Source: an uncultured Bryobacterales bacterium
GTDB lineage: Bacteria > Acidobacteriota > Terriglobia > Bryobacterales > Bryobacteraceae
DNA length: 15,614 nucleotides
Reading direction: 5' to 3'
NCBI GenBank assembly: GCA_937859895.1
Contig: CALMAV010000420.1
Span: 1 to 15,614, forward strand
In this document: positions 1 to 7,412 of the stretch, one piece after another
Position numbering within the stretch: the stretch's first letter is position 1
How the letters are laid out: each line of letters opens with the position of its first letter
Notes under the pieces: model-generated
Seen by the model: the letters and a program-made list of their open reading frames with translations, nothing else
Database searches by the model: none
Told to the model about the DNA's origin: nothing
Position numbers and translations under genes: made by a program

Positions 1-3
1 CAA

Positions 4-23
4 GTCCTAATTTGTCTGTAAAT
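4..23. repeat. Terminal inverted repeat, transposase-distal end
   Basis: Read on the minus strand this is ATTTACAGA, six bases, AGGAC. It pairs with the copy at 1397-1416. The match is split into two perfectly conserved blocks (9 and 5 bases) around a variable middle, as is common in IS ends, where inner and outer blocks have different roles. Confidence 0.7.
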
Positions 24-100
24 TGAATCTCCTATAAGTTGATCAGTGCTGTTGATTCGCTGCCGTAGTGGAGGGCGGAGCCCGGAACGGAGGCGATGAA

Positions 101-1299
101 TCAGGCGGCGCTTGCGGCTGGTTCAATGCCGGCAGGTTCCGAGCATTCCTCCATGTTCAAATAAATGCGCTCCATCCATTCCTGATTCAGTTCGATCATC
201 AACGTGCTCACTAGACGCACGCAGGCCTGCTCGTTGGGAAAATCCGAATGACGCGTGTGCGCCGCTTAATCTCCTGGTTCACCCGCTCGAGCAGGTTAGT
301 CGAGCGCATCCGCTTGCGGTGCCGCTCTGGCAACTGATACACCGCCAGGATTTCCTCGGCACCATTGTCCAGCAGCACGGCCGCTTTCGGCGTACGGCGC
401 CCCAGCGCTTCCACCGCTTCTCCGACTGCTCTCCGGGCTGCGGTTAGCGTCGGCGCTTGGGTGACCGCTTTGACTTGTGCCAGCACCGCCGCTTTGTCGC
501 GGGCACCTGTGTGATTAAGGAGGTTGCGCAGAAAGTGCACTTGACAGCGCTGCCAAACCACATTCTGAAAATGTCGTTCAATGGCCCTCACCATGCCCCG
601 ACGGTCGTCCGAGACTACGTATTGCACACCGCGCAACCCGCGCCGGCTTAAGTCGCTGAACACCTCGCCCCAACTCGCTTCACTCTCCGAATCGGCAAGC
701 CACACCCCGAGCACTTCCCGATACCCTTCGGTGCTTACACCCACCGCCAGCAGCACGCCTTGACTGATCACCTGGCCCCCACGCCGGATCTTTTCGTACC
801 GCGCATCGATGGTCAGATACGGATACTTCTTCTCAATCGGCCGCCCGCGCCACCCCTCCACTTCGCTGTCCAGCTTCCCCGCCAGCGCCGACACCTGGCT
901 TTTGCTGATCTCCAGCCCACACAGCGCTTCGGTGATGTCGCGCACCTTGCGTGTCGAGACCCCTTCCACATACATCTGCGTGATGGCCAGAACCAGTGCC
1001 TTTTCGCTGCGTCCGTAGCGTTCGAACAGCTCACTTTGAAACTGTCCATCACGATCCTTAGGGACCATCAGTTCGAGTTCCCCTACCCGCGTCTTCAAGG
1101 TGCGCGGCTTATAGCCGTTGCGATACCCCCGCCGCTCCCCGGTCCGCTCATAGCTGTCGGCTCCCACAAACGCCGTCATCTCCGCTTCGAGCACCTGCTG
1201 CACCACACGCTCGACCAACCGCCGCATGCCGTCATCGCCTGCCGCCGCCGCTCCTTGCCACAGCTCTCTCAGTTCGCTATCGTTGCTCTTGCGAGCCAT
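101..1299 (-). pseudogene. IS256-family transposase, frameshifted near the C-terminus
   Basis: DDE/RNase H-fold transposase that would cut and join the ends of this IS. The ATG at 1299 has a strong AAAAGGAG site upstream. Visible family marks are an N-terminal mutator-type region (AFVGADSYERTGERRGYRNG, residues 44-62), catalytic D165 (TIDARY), D231 (VVSDDRRG), the C-x2-H motif C252/H255 (RCQVHFLRN) and E338 (STNLLERVNQEIKRR). After residue 354 (RIF) the frame ends as a short spurious tail with a TAG at 211-213. The other frame continues from there as PNEQACVRLVSTLMIELNQ and IYLNMEE, the normal IS256 C-terminus, to TGA at 101-103. One base is missing in the GGG/AAAA run at 236-242. All catalytic residues lie before the lesion. 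It could be a true mutation, a homopolymer sequencing error, or a -1 frameshift site. Confidence 0.9.
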
Positions 1300-1396
1300 C
1301 GGTTCTTTCTCCTTTTACGTTTTCTTGACAAAAACATTCTAAGGAGATCCTGTTTGGCTCGCTCTGCCGCGCCTCCCGCTCGGCAACGCTCACCCT

Positions 1397-1416
1397 ATTT
1401 ACAGAAGTTTAAGGAC
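1397..1416. repeat. Terminal inverted repeat, transposase-proximal end
   Basis: Reads ATTTACAGA, six bases, AGGAC on the plus strand, the inverted partner of 4-23. It lies about 100 bp upstream of the transposase start. Between them, on the minus strand, is a TTGTCA hexamer that could act as a -35 element, and an AAAAGGAG ribosome binding site 9-10 bases before the ATG. Confidence 0.7.
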
Positions 1417-1461
1417 ACAATCCTTAGTGCGATCAACGATCAAGACCAGACAGGTTAAATA

Positions 1462-2064
1462 CTACGAGGCCCAAGCACAGGACGAACCGCCCCAGGGAAG
1501 CGGTTCCCAGGCTCCATTCTTCTTCTGTAAAACCGAAAAGCCACCCCCTCCACAATGGCCGCTGCACCAATGGTTCACTTGGACTACTGCTATGTTCTTG
1601 GCGGGATTGAATCCGACTGGCGAAAGAAGAAGATATCCCCCAGACTTGGGATAACTTACATAGAAACCCTTCCAGCCGCTGCCGCCCTTGCTGAAGTACA
1701 CATCACCCTCCTCCTTGCTCAAAAGCACGTACGGCCGCGCGAGAGCAAAGCGTGGTTACAATCGCCAAAAACGTTTTGTGAGGTCTTTGTAATTCTCAAT
1801 GGCTGCCGCAAGTAGATTGGCAGAGTTGCCGTCCGGCTTGAGGCACATCTCAGAAGATACCGTCTGGGCGGCTATCACCAGCGACTCTGCTTTCGCCTCT
1901 TGCCAAATCCAGTCCTGCGGAATTAAGGTCGAATACACGCGGTAAGCTTCCTCATCCTCGTAATCAGCACTCTTTGCGGACTCTGACTGAGCGGAACGAA
2001 GCAGCGGATCTATACCAATCGCTGCAAGCAAGCACACCATTTGCCGCCGCGAGTACACAGTCAT
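1462..2064 (-). pseudogene. Small exported protein of unknown function, interrupted by an in-frame TAA
   Basis: From the ATG at 2064 the frame encodes a signal-like N-terminus (MTVYSRRQMVCLLAAIGI) with twin arginines, then an acidic helical stretch (EEAYRVYSTLIPQDW) and DLTKRFWRL, where a TAA falls at 1756-1758. Translation in the same frame resumes directly: PRFALARPYVLLSKEEGDVY, later SGWKGFYVSYPKSGGYLLLS, and the tail GHCGGGGF...GSSCAWAS. The two halves join without frameshift into a 200-codon gene, so this is a single nonsense codon (CAA to TAA is the simplest change). The arrangement, with the Gly/Cys/Trp-rich end, resembles a family of uncharacterised secreted acidobacterial proteins; that is from memory of the pattern, not a search. 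Just upstream on the same strand is the HEAT relic, suggesting the two were once neighbours. Confidence 0.7.
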
Positions 2065-2071
2065 GTTGGCA

Positions 2072-2181
2072 TCATAAATCGCGGGGTGGCCCAAACGCAT
2101 GGGTAAACGCGTTCTGCAATTCGGCATTGTCACGCTCGCCGACAGCCGCCTGAACGTTCTTATAGACTGCCTCTGAATTCT
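2072..2181 (-). pseudogene. Relic of the 3' end of a HEAT-repeat gene
   Basis: The minus strand encodes QNSEAVYKNVQAAVGERDN followed by AELQNAFTHAFGPPRDL and a stop at 2072-2074. The intact HEAT gene next door ends in SEAVYESVQAAVGERDN, then AELQNVFKQALGMLR. At DNA level 2104-2178 matches 2951-3025 without gaps, with 6 mismatches in 75 bases. Upstream (above 2181) similarity falls away quickly, so only the last 30-odd codons remain and there is no start. The fragment ends 8 bases before the start of the gene at 2064-1462, as if it were the original upstream neighbour. Confidence 0.75.
2104..2178. repeat. Direct repeat copy A (HEAT gene end)
   Basis: Matches 2951-3025 in the same orientation with 69 of 75 bases identical. 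The 847-bp offset between the copies encloses the vapBC pair and its operator. Confidence 0.85.
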
Positions 2182-2205
2182 GGTAAGCGGGAATGGCATT
2201 CAGAT

Positions 2206-2230
2206 AGATATACGTGATATATGTATATCT
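2206..2230. promoter_or_regulatory. Palindromic operator of vapBC
   Basis: A perfect inverted repeat, AGATATAC and GTATATCT, separated by nine A/T-rich bases. It ends on the base before the vapB ATG at 2231. VapB antitoxins with AbrB-type DNA-binding domains, alone or with VapC, commonly repress their own operon through such palindromes. That role is inferred from position and symmetry. The A/T-rich arms may also contain the -10 element. There is no Shine-Dalgarno sequence between the palindrome and the ATG, so translation may start on a leaderless or nearly leaderless transcript. Confidence 0.65.
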
Positions 2231-2461
2231 ATGCAGATATCCAAATGGGGCAATAGCTTGGCCGTCCGTCTTCCCGCTGCGGTAGTTGAAGCGTTAAAGC
2301 TTAAGGAGGGCGATGAGATCGAAATTAGTATTGCCGGCCAGCACCATTTCGAAGTCGCTCGCGATCGCAGCCGTGAGGAAGCTATCGAGGACTTACGTCG
2401 TTTAGCGAGGCCTCTACCGGCAGGATTTAAGTTTGATCGCGAAGAACTGAATGAGCGTTAG
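2231..2461 (+). CDS. vapB: VapB-type antitoxin (AbrB/MazE-like)
   Basis: Antitoxin of 76 residues that should neutralise the VapC toxin encoded next and repress the operon. The N-terminus MQISKWGNSLAVRLPAAVVE followed by LKLKEGDEIEIS is the classic swapped-hairpin AbrB DNA-binding fold (about residues 1-45). The C-terminal part (REEAIEDLRRL, then LPAGFKFDREELNER) is the charged, flexible segment that wraps the PIN-domain active site in this family. Start at 2231 is fixed by the universal family opening and by the operator palindrome directly before it. It overlaps vapC by 11 bases, indicating translational coupling. The pair is visibly more A/T-rich than the flanking genes, fitting horizontal acquisition. 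Confidence 0.93.
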   Translation: MQISKWGNSLAVRLPAAVVEALKLKEGDEIEISIAGQHHFEVARDRSREEAIEDLRRLARPLPAGFKFDREELNER

Positions 2462-2852
2462 TTTCCTTGATACGAACATCTTGGTTTACTCAATAGCTGA
2501 AAACGACTTCCGGGCCGAACGGGCAAGAAACTTACTAACAGAAGGCGGCGTTTTGTCCGTTCAAGTCTTGAACGAGTTCGTAGCAGTAGCTCGTCGCAAA
2601 CATAGAATGGACTGGGTTGCAATTCAAAGGGCACTCGCAGATTTCCTAATTCTTTGTCCACGCCCAGTATCACTAACGTTCAAAACCCATAAGACTGCTA
2701 TTCAAATTGCCGAGCAACATGGGTATAGGATTTACGATTCTCTTATCATTGCTGCGGCTCTGGAATCAGGTTGCAAAACCCTTTACTCGGAAGACTTGCA
2801 TGATGGCCAGGTAGTCGGAAGTTTGATAATCCGCAATCCATTTAAGACATAG
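2451..2852 (+). CDS. vapC: VapC-type PIN-domain ribonuclease toxin
   Basis: Toxin of 133 residues, the usual length for VapC. It is expected to be an Mg2+-dependent endoribonuclease that cleaves a specific RNA, often tRNA or the rRNA sarcin-ricin loop, when the antitoxin is lost. The PIN acidic residues are in place: D7 (FLDTNILVY), E42 (VLNEFVAV), D96 (IYDSLIIAAA) and D115 (LYSEDLHDG). All four are present, so the enzyme appears intact. The ATG at 2451 lies inside the end of vapB, giving an 11-base overlap. The specific RNA target cannot be read from sequence. No convincing terminator follows; about 70 bp later the convergent HEAT gene ends. Confidence 0.94.
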   Translation: MSVSFLDTNILVYSIAENDFRAERARNLLTEGGVLSVQVLNEFVAVARRKHRMDWVAIQRALADFLILCPRPVSLTFKTHKTAIQIAEQHGYRIYDSLIIAAALESGCKTLYSEDLHDGQVVGSLIIRNPFKT

Positions 2853-2924
2853 CGAATTCGTATCAAGGGTGAATGCTTCCCGGCTGTTGGAACGAGCAAT
2901 GGTCTTGGACCATAGTCAGGCCCG

Positions 2925-3926
2925 TCATCGAAGCATTCCCAAAGCCTGCTTAAACACATTCTGCAGTTCGGCATTGTCACGCTCGCCGACAGCCGCCTGA
3001 ACGCTCTCATATACTGCCTCTGAATCGCGATGGATAGCCAGCGCCTCTACCGCAGTAACAGCATCGCCCAGGCGCCCGTTACGGACAATGCCAAGTAGAA
3101 AATCAAACGCCTGAGGATCTCGCGAATTACTGATTGCACGAAGAATAACCGGCTTCATCTGCGGCTTCAAAAATCCTTGCCAGGTCTTCTGCAGCAGAGC
3201 AACCGCCTCAGGCAGACGCGAGGCACCCAAAGCTAGTGCAGCAAACTCGGCCACTTCCTCGTTGTAATCCGGCTCGCCTCTCTGCAGAAGAAAACCCTCA
3301 ACAAACGGAACAGCGCTGCCGCCCTCCACAGCTAGCAATGACTCCATCACTTGGCCTGTAACAGCCGATTCACGGTCGCCCAGCTGCGCCTTGATCCGCA
3401 GCATCAGCGCTGACTCCCGGCCTTCCATCTGCTCCAGAGCGCGAGCCGCTTCCAAGCGCACCGGCACACAAGCGTCGGTAAGCGACCGGAGCAGATGCCA
3501 GAGCTTATCCTCACGAACCAGATCCAGACACTGCACCAGAGCAAGGGTGCAAGTAGCGCGAAGGTCAGCCGCTGTATCCACCTCGCTACCCCACACCGGC
3601 TCCCACTGCTGATACGACAGGCCGCGAACAAAGGGAGCCGACTCCGAGTAATCGAGAGCCTTCAGGGCCTTTGCGATGGCTGTTTTGCCCCAGCACTGCG
3701 GGTCGCGCTTGGCGCCATCTTCGAACAATTTTGAGTACGCGGCGAGCAAATCCGGAACCAGCGCGCGAACCTGCAAGTGTGCCGTAGCAGCAGCCGCTTT
3801 TGCCACAACAAGATTCACGCGATCAGCCAGGCAGGCGCGTAAGCCTGCAATCGTTTGGGGCACGTCGCCCAAATCCTGCAGCGACTTAATCAACTGGAGC
3901 TGCTCTTCGATCTTGCGGCTCGGCAT
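2925..3926 (-). CDS. HEAT-repeat protein
   Basis: A 333-residue all-helical protein built from HEAT or PBS-lyase-type repeats. Helix pairs such as VRLEAARALEQME, EEVAEFAALALGA and DAVTAVEALAIHRDSEAVY recur every 30-40 residues. No signal peptide, membrane segment or catalytic motif is visible, so it is probably a cytoplasmic scaffold or adaptor; the partner is unknown. The ATG at 3926 is preceded directly by an in-frame TAA, which bounds the start, and no good ribosome binding site is visible. It diverges from the S9 peptidase with only 27 bp between start codons. Its last 75 bp exist as a second copy beyond vapBC, at 2104-2178. Confidence 0.8.
   Translation of the reverse strand: MPSRKIEEQLQLIKSLQDLGDVPQTIAGLRACLADRVNLVVAKAAAATAHLQVRALVPDLLAAYSKLFEDGAKRDPQCWGKTAIAKALKALDYSESAPFVRGLSYQQWEPVWGSEVDTAADLRATCTLALVQCLDLVREDKLWHLLRSLTDACVPVRLEAARALEQMEGRESALMLRIKAQLGDRESAVTGQVMESLLAVEGGSAVPFVEGFLLQRGEPDYNEEVAEFAALALGASRLPEAVALLQKTWQGFLKPQMKPVILRAISNSRDPQAFDFLLGIVRNGRLGDAVTAVEALAIHRDSEAVYESVQAAVGERDNAELQNVFKQALGMLR
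2951..3025. repeat. Direct repeat copy B (inside the HEAT gene 3' end)
   Basis: Partner of 2104-2178. This copy is the genuine coding end of the intact HEAT-repeat gene. Differences are scattered single substitutions with no indels, so the reading frame is kept in both copies. Confidence 0.85.
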
Positions 3927-3953
3927 TTAGGTCAAGTATGTATCGCCGATAGA

Positions 3954-6059
3954 ATGAACAATATGCGGAACTCTGTTTTCGGGGCGCTATTGGCGCTGAT
4001 CCTAAGTGCTTCGAACAGCTTTTCCGCCAAGGCACCGTTTACCTTTGACGCCATGATGAAGTTGGCGCGGATCGACGACCCACAGCTGTCGCCCGATGGT
4101 AAGACTGTCGCATTCACTGTCCAAACTATCGATCTGCCAGGCAACACTAAGCCCACAGCCATCTACACGGTGCCAGTGGCAGGAGGCGCTGCGGTGCGAG
4201 TCACTCCCGAGGGATCGTCGGCCACTCGGCCACGCTGGATGCCTGATTCCAAGCGCCTGCTTCTGCTCTCTGACCGCGGCAATGGGATGCAGGTCTGGTC
4301 CGTCAATGCGGACGGAACTGACAGCAAAGCAGTGACCGACCTGCCCACTGGCGTTGATAACCAGATCATTTCGCCAGATGGGGAACTCATTGCGTTCACG
4401 GGCGAAGTGTACCCAGAGTGTTCAGCGGCGAACGCCTCTCCAGGTGTAGAATTCGACCGAACCTGTAACAAGGCTAAGCTCGACGCTGAGGCAGCATCAA
4501 AGCTCAAGGCAAGAACGTACACCTCACTGCTCTACAGGCATTGGAACGCGTATACGAGCACGCGTCGACAGCACGTGTTCCTTCAACAGGTGAAGAGCTC
4601 TGAGCATCCTCGTGACATGACTCCGGGCCCCCTCAGTGCCCCTCCCTTTGCGCTGGGCGGCCTCGATCCCCTGGCCTTCTCGCCTGATAGTACGCAGCTA
4701 ACGTATGTGGCAAATACCGACCCGGATGCAGCCACCAGCACTAATTCAGATTTGTTTACCGTTCCCGCAGCGGGGGGAGCTGCAAAGCGTCTGACCACCA
4801 ATCCTGGCGCTGATGAGGGACCAACCTATTCACCCGATGGAAAGTATTTGGCCTATCGCACCCAAACCCGCGCCGGGTATGAAAGCGATCAATGGCGTCT
4901 AGCAGTCCTTGACCTGTCTACGGGGCAGACAACGTCTCTGACCGACAGCCTTGACAAGTGGGTGGAGAGCTATGCGTGGTCACATGATTCACAGCGCATC
5001 TTTTTTACCGTGGATGACCATGGCTCGACGCCTCTGCTTTTAATCAACGTCGGAGGCGGTGCCGTACGCACGGTGGCACAAGGACCAACCACCATCAGTT
5101 CTGTGCAGTTTTCCTCCGATGACAAGACGATGATTTTTGCCGAGCAGAGTGGCTCGCATCCGGCAGAGATCAAGCGTGCGTTCTCCAAAGGTGGTCCAGC
5201 GCTAACCCTCACACACTTCAATGAAGCCGTTCTAGACGCGTATCAGCTAACACCGCTGGAAAAGATTACGGTGGATGGAGCAGATGGAGTAAAGGTGGAC
5301 AGCTTCGTGGTAAAGCCGCCGGACTTTAACCCCGGTGTGAAGTATCCGGCATTGGTGACCATCCACGGTGGGCCAGAAGGGGACTGGGGCGAAAGTTGGA
5401 GTTATCGCTGGAACGCTCAGGTGCTGGCCGGAGCAGGCTATGTGGTGATTCTGCCCAATCCGCGCGGCTCCATCGGCTATGGGCAGAGCTTTACCGATGC
5501 GGTGAATAGCGACTGGGGTGGCCACGCCTATGACGACCTGATGGCGACAGTCGACTATGCCAGTAACCTGCCATATGTGGATCGCGACCGCATGGTGGCC
5601 GCAGGCGCCTCCTACGGCGGCTACATGATTAATTGGATACTGGGCCACACCGACCGGTTCAAGGCTTTGGTCACTCACGCCGGCGTGTATGACCTGAACA
5701 GCGAAGCAGGGACCACGGAGGAGCTGTGGTTCGCCAAGTGGGAGTTTGGTGGTTTTCCGTGGGACAACCCTGAGTTGTATGCCAAGTGGTCGCCCAGCAA
5801 CTACGTCAAAGACTTCAAGACGCCCACGCTGGTGACACACGGCGAGTTAGATTATCGAGTGCCGATCGGGCAGGGGCAGCAACTTTTTACAGCGCTGCAG
5901 GAGCGAAAAATTCCGTCAAAGCTCGTGCAGTTTCCAGATGAAGGGCATTGGATTCTAAAGCCACAGAACAGCCAATACTGGTACGCCACCGTGCTCGATT
6001 GGCTGGGCCAATATACAAAACCAACTGCTGCTCCGGGGGCAGCAGCGGTAGCACACTAG
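3954..6059 (+). CDS. Secreted S9-family prolyl oligopeptidase-type serine peptidase
   Basis: About 701 residues from the ATG at 3954; a second ATG at 3963 is equally possible. Upstream in-frame codons overlap the divergent HEAT gene and precede the signal peptide, so the longer frame was not used. After the signal (MRNSVFGALLALILSAS, likely cut after SFSA) comes a beta-propeller with WD/TolB-like turns (LSPDGK, ISPDGE, FSPDST, YSPDGK) to about residue 430. The C-terminal alpha/beta-hydrolase domain has the oxyanion HGGP (471-474) and the triad Ser553 (GASYGGYM), Asp633 (HGELDYRVP) and His665 (FPDEGHWI). It resembles dipeptidyl-peptidase 5 or acylaminoacyl peptidase (S9C). Expected role: peptide scavenging in the periplasm or outside the cell. 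Confidence 0.92.
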   Translation: MNNMRNSVFGALLALILSASNSFSAKAPFTFDAMMKLARIDDPQLSPDGKTVAFTVQTIDLPGNTKPTAIYTVPVAGGAAVRVTPEGSSATRPRWMPDSKRLLLLSDRGNGMQVWSVNADGTDSKAVTDLPTGVDNQIISPDGELIAFTGEVYPECSAANASPGVEFDRTCNKAKLDAEAASKLKARTYTSLLYRHWNAYTSTRRQHVFLQQVKSSEHPRDMTPGPLSAPPFALGGLDPLAFSPDSTQLTYVANTDPDAATSTNSDLFTVPAAGGAAKRLTTNPGADEGPTYSPDGKYLAYRTQTRAGYESDQWRLAVLDLSTGQTTSLTDSLDKWVESYAWSHDSQRIFFTVDDHGSTPLLLINVGGGAVRTVAQGPTTISSVQFSSDDKTMIFAEQSGSHPAEIKRAFSKGGPALTLTHFNEAVLDAYQLTPLEKITVDGADGVKVDSFVVKPPDFNPGVKYPALVTIHGGPEGDWGESWSYRWNAQVLAGAGYVVILPNPRGSIGYGQSFTDAVNSDWGGHAYDDLMATVDYASNLPYVDRDRMVAAGASYGGYMINWILGHTDRFKALVTHAGVYDLNSEAGTTEELWFAKWEFGGFPWDNPELYAKWSPSNYVKDFKTPTLVTHGELDYRVPIGQGQQLFTALQERKIPSKLVQFPDEGHWILKPQNSQYWYATVLDWLGQYTKPTAAPGAAAVAH

Positions 6060-6126
6060 GCAAGTTGGAGGCTCGCTCCGAAGCCTAAAAGCGAGTCATT
6101 GAGAATGGGAACAGTTCCAGTTGCCC

Positions 6127-7392
6127 ATGGCTCAAACCACCATCCGCAGGAGATCTGTCTTTGCCCTCGCCAGTACACGGCTGGTGGCTATCTTGGCCGT
6201 ACTGGGCCCGGGCTTCGTTACCGCAAACGTAGATAACGATCCTGGCGGCATTCTTACTTACTCGCAGGCCGGTGCAAAGTTTGGTTATCAACTTCTCTGG
6301 ACCCTAATACCGACCACCATCGCGCTCATCGTTGTGCAGGAAATGGCGGCACGCATGGGCGCCATTACTGGCAAAGGCCTGTCAGATCTGATCCGCGAAG
6401 AATTCGGACTTCGTGCAACATTCTTCACCATGCTGGTACTGAGCGTGGCTGACTTCGGGAACATCATCTCTGAGTTCGCGGGACTGGCATCAGGCATGGG
6501 CCTGTTCGGCGTCAGCAAATACATAACGGTGCCGCTCGGAGCAGCGCTGGTGTGGACAGTCATCGTGCGTGGCCGGTATAAGCGCGTTGAAACAATCTTA
6601 ATCGTCGCCTCGCTGGTGTACTTCGCCTACCCGGTCTCAGCGTTCCTGGCCAATCCCGATTGGAACCTCGCAGTGAAGGAAACCTTCCTGCCGACGATAA
6701 GTAAAGACCCGGCGTATTTAGTAATGATTGTGGGACTTATCGGCACCACCATCACGCCCTGGATGCAGTTCTACCTGCAGGCTGCAGTAGTGGAGAAAGG
6801 GGTTGACGCCCGCCACTACGGCCTGTGCCGTCTCGACGTGATCATCGGCTGCATTGTCACAGACGTAATTGCGTTCTTCATCGTAGTGGCATGTGCAGCG
6901 ACGATCTACAAGACCGGGAATCGCGAGATTACGGACGTGGCCCAGGCGGCTTCAGCACTCATCCCGTTTGCAGGCAAGTTTGCTTCGCTTTTGTTTGCAG
7001 TTGGATTAATCAACGCATCGCTGCTCTCGGCCGCTATCCTGCCGTTGGCTACGTCGTACAACATCTGCGAAGGGCTTGGGTTCGAGTCGGGCATCGATAA
7101 GCGCTTCTCCGAGGCACCTATCTTCTACTGGCTTTACACGCTGCTGATCGGCGGTGGGGCAGCATTCGTGCTGATCCCAAATCTACCGCTGCTGAAATTC
7201 ATCCTCTTTTCTCAGGTAGCCAACGGCATCCTGCTGCCGTTCGTGCTCGTCTATATGCTGCTGCTGGTAAACACACCGCGATTAATGGGAGCGTTCAAAA
7301 ACAATTGGTGGCAGAACGCTATCGCCTGGACCACGGCGATTGTGATGATCGCGCTGACCTTAGGTTTGATTTACAACAGCGTGATAGGGTAA
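6127..7392 (+). CDS. Nramp-related divalent metal transporter with altered metal site
   Basis: A 421-residue inner-membrane carrier with about eleven hydrophobic segments and the Nramp fold signature in TM1 (LGPGFVTANVDNDPGG), then EMAARMGAITGKGLSDLI. The ATG at 6127 was chosen; a TTG two codons upstream is less likely and neither has a good Shine-Dalgarno. Aligning TM1 to the canonical D-P-G-N gives D-P-G-G here, so the metal-binding Asn is Gly. In TM6 the canonical A-x-x-M-P-H-N aligns to T-x-x-T-P-W-M, so the soft-ligand Met is Thr. Known Mn/Fe carriers keep both; Nramp-related Mg2+ transporters lose the Met. The substrate may therefore be Mg2+ or another hard ion (inference). It starts 67 bp after the peptidase. 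Confidence 0.88.
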   Translation: MAQTTIRRRSVFALASTRLVAILAVLGPGFVTANVDNDPGGILTYSQAGAKFGYQLLWTLIPTTIALIVVQEMAARMGAITGKGLSDLIREEFGLRATFFTMLVLSVADFGNIISEFAGLASGMGLFGVSKYITVPLGAALVWTVIVRGRYKRVETILIVASLVYFAYPVSAFLANPDWNLAVKETFLPTISKDPAYLVMIVGLIGTTITPWMQFYLQAAVVEKGVDARHYGLCRLDVIIGCIVTDVIAFFIVVACAATIYKTGNREITDVAQAASALIPFAGKFASLLFAVGLINASLLSAAILPLATSYNICEGLGFESGIDKRFSEAPIFYWLYTLLIGGGAAFVLIPNLPLLKFILFSQVANGILLPFVLVYMLLLVNTPRLMGAFKNNWWQNAIAWTTAIVMIALTLGLIYNSVIG

Positions 7393-7412
7393 GCGCCGTT
7401 GTTTGCCATAGC

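Larger units (their letters stand above)
4..1416 (-). mobile_element. IS256-family insertion sequence
   Basis: A complete-looking insertion sequence of about 1.4 kb. It holds one transposase reading frame on the minus strand between imperfect terminal inverted repeats. Each end, read inward to outward, is ATTTACAGA, six variable bases, then AGGAC (14 of 20 positions identical). Size, single gene and terminal repeats fit the IS256 family. The outer borders are set by the last shared base of the repeats and could be off by a few bases. Only three bases of left flank are in the window, so the expected 8-9 bp target duplication cannot be tested. The transposase gene is frameshifted, so this copy may no longer move by itself. 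Confidence 0.8.

Noticed and set aside
1417..1430. Possible target-site duplication of the insertion sequence.
   Set aside because: Only three bases lie left of the other end, and they do not match at a clear offset, so nothing can be concluded.
760..1458. A 232-codon plus-strand frame across the insertion sequence.
   Set aside because: It is antisense to the well-supported transposase and its composition is that of a shadow frame.
5247..5840. A 197-codon minus-strand frame inside the S9 peptidase.
   Set aside because: It lies opposite the catalytic domain, whose motifs are intact, and shows no recognisable domain.
6060..6126. Short inverted repeat CTCGC/GCGAG between the peptidase and the Nramp gene.
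   Set aside because: The stem is five pairs with a 14-base loop and no T-run, so it is not a credible terminator.
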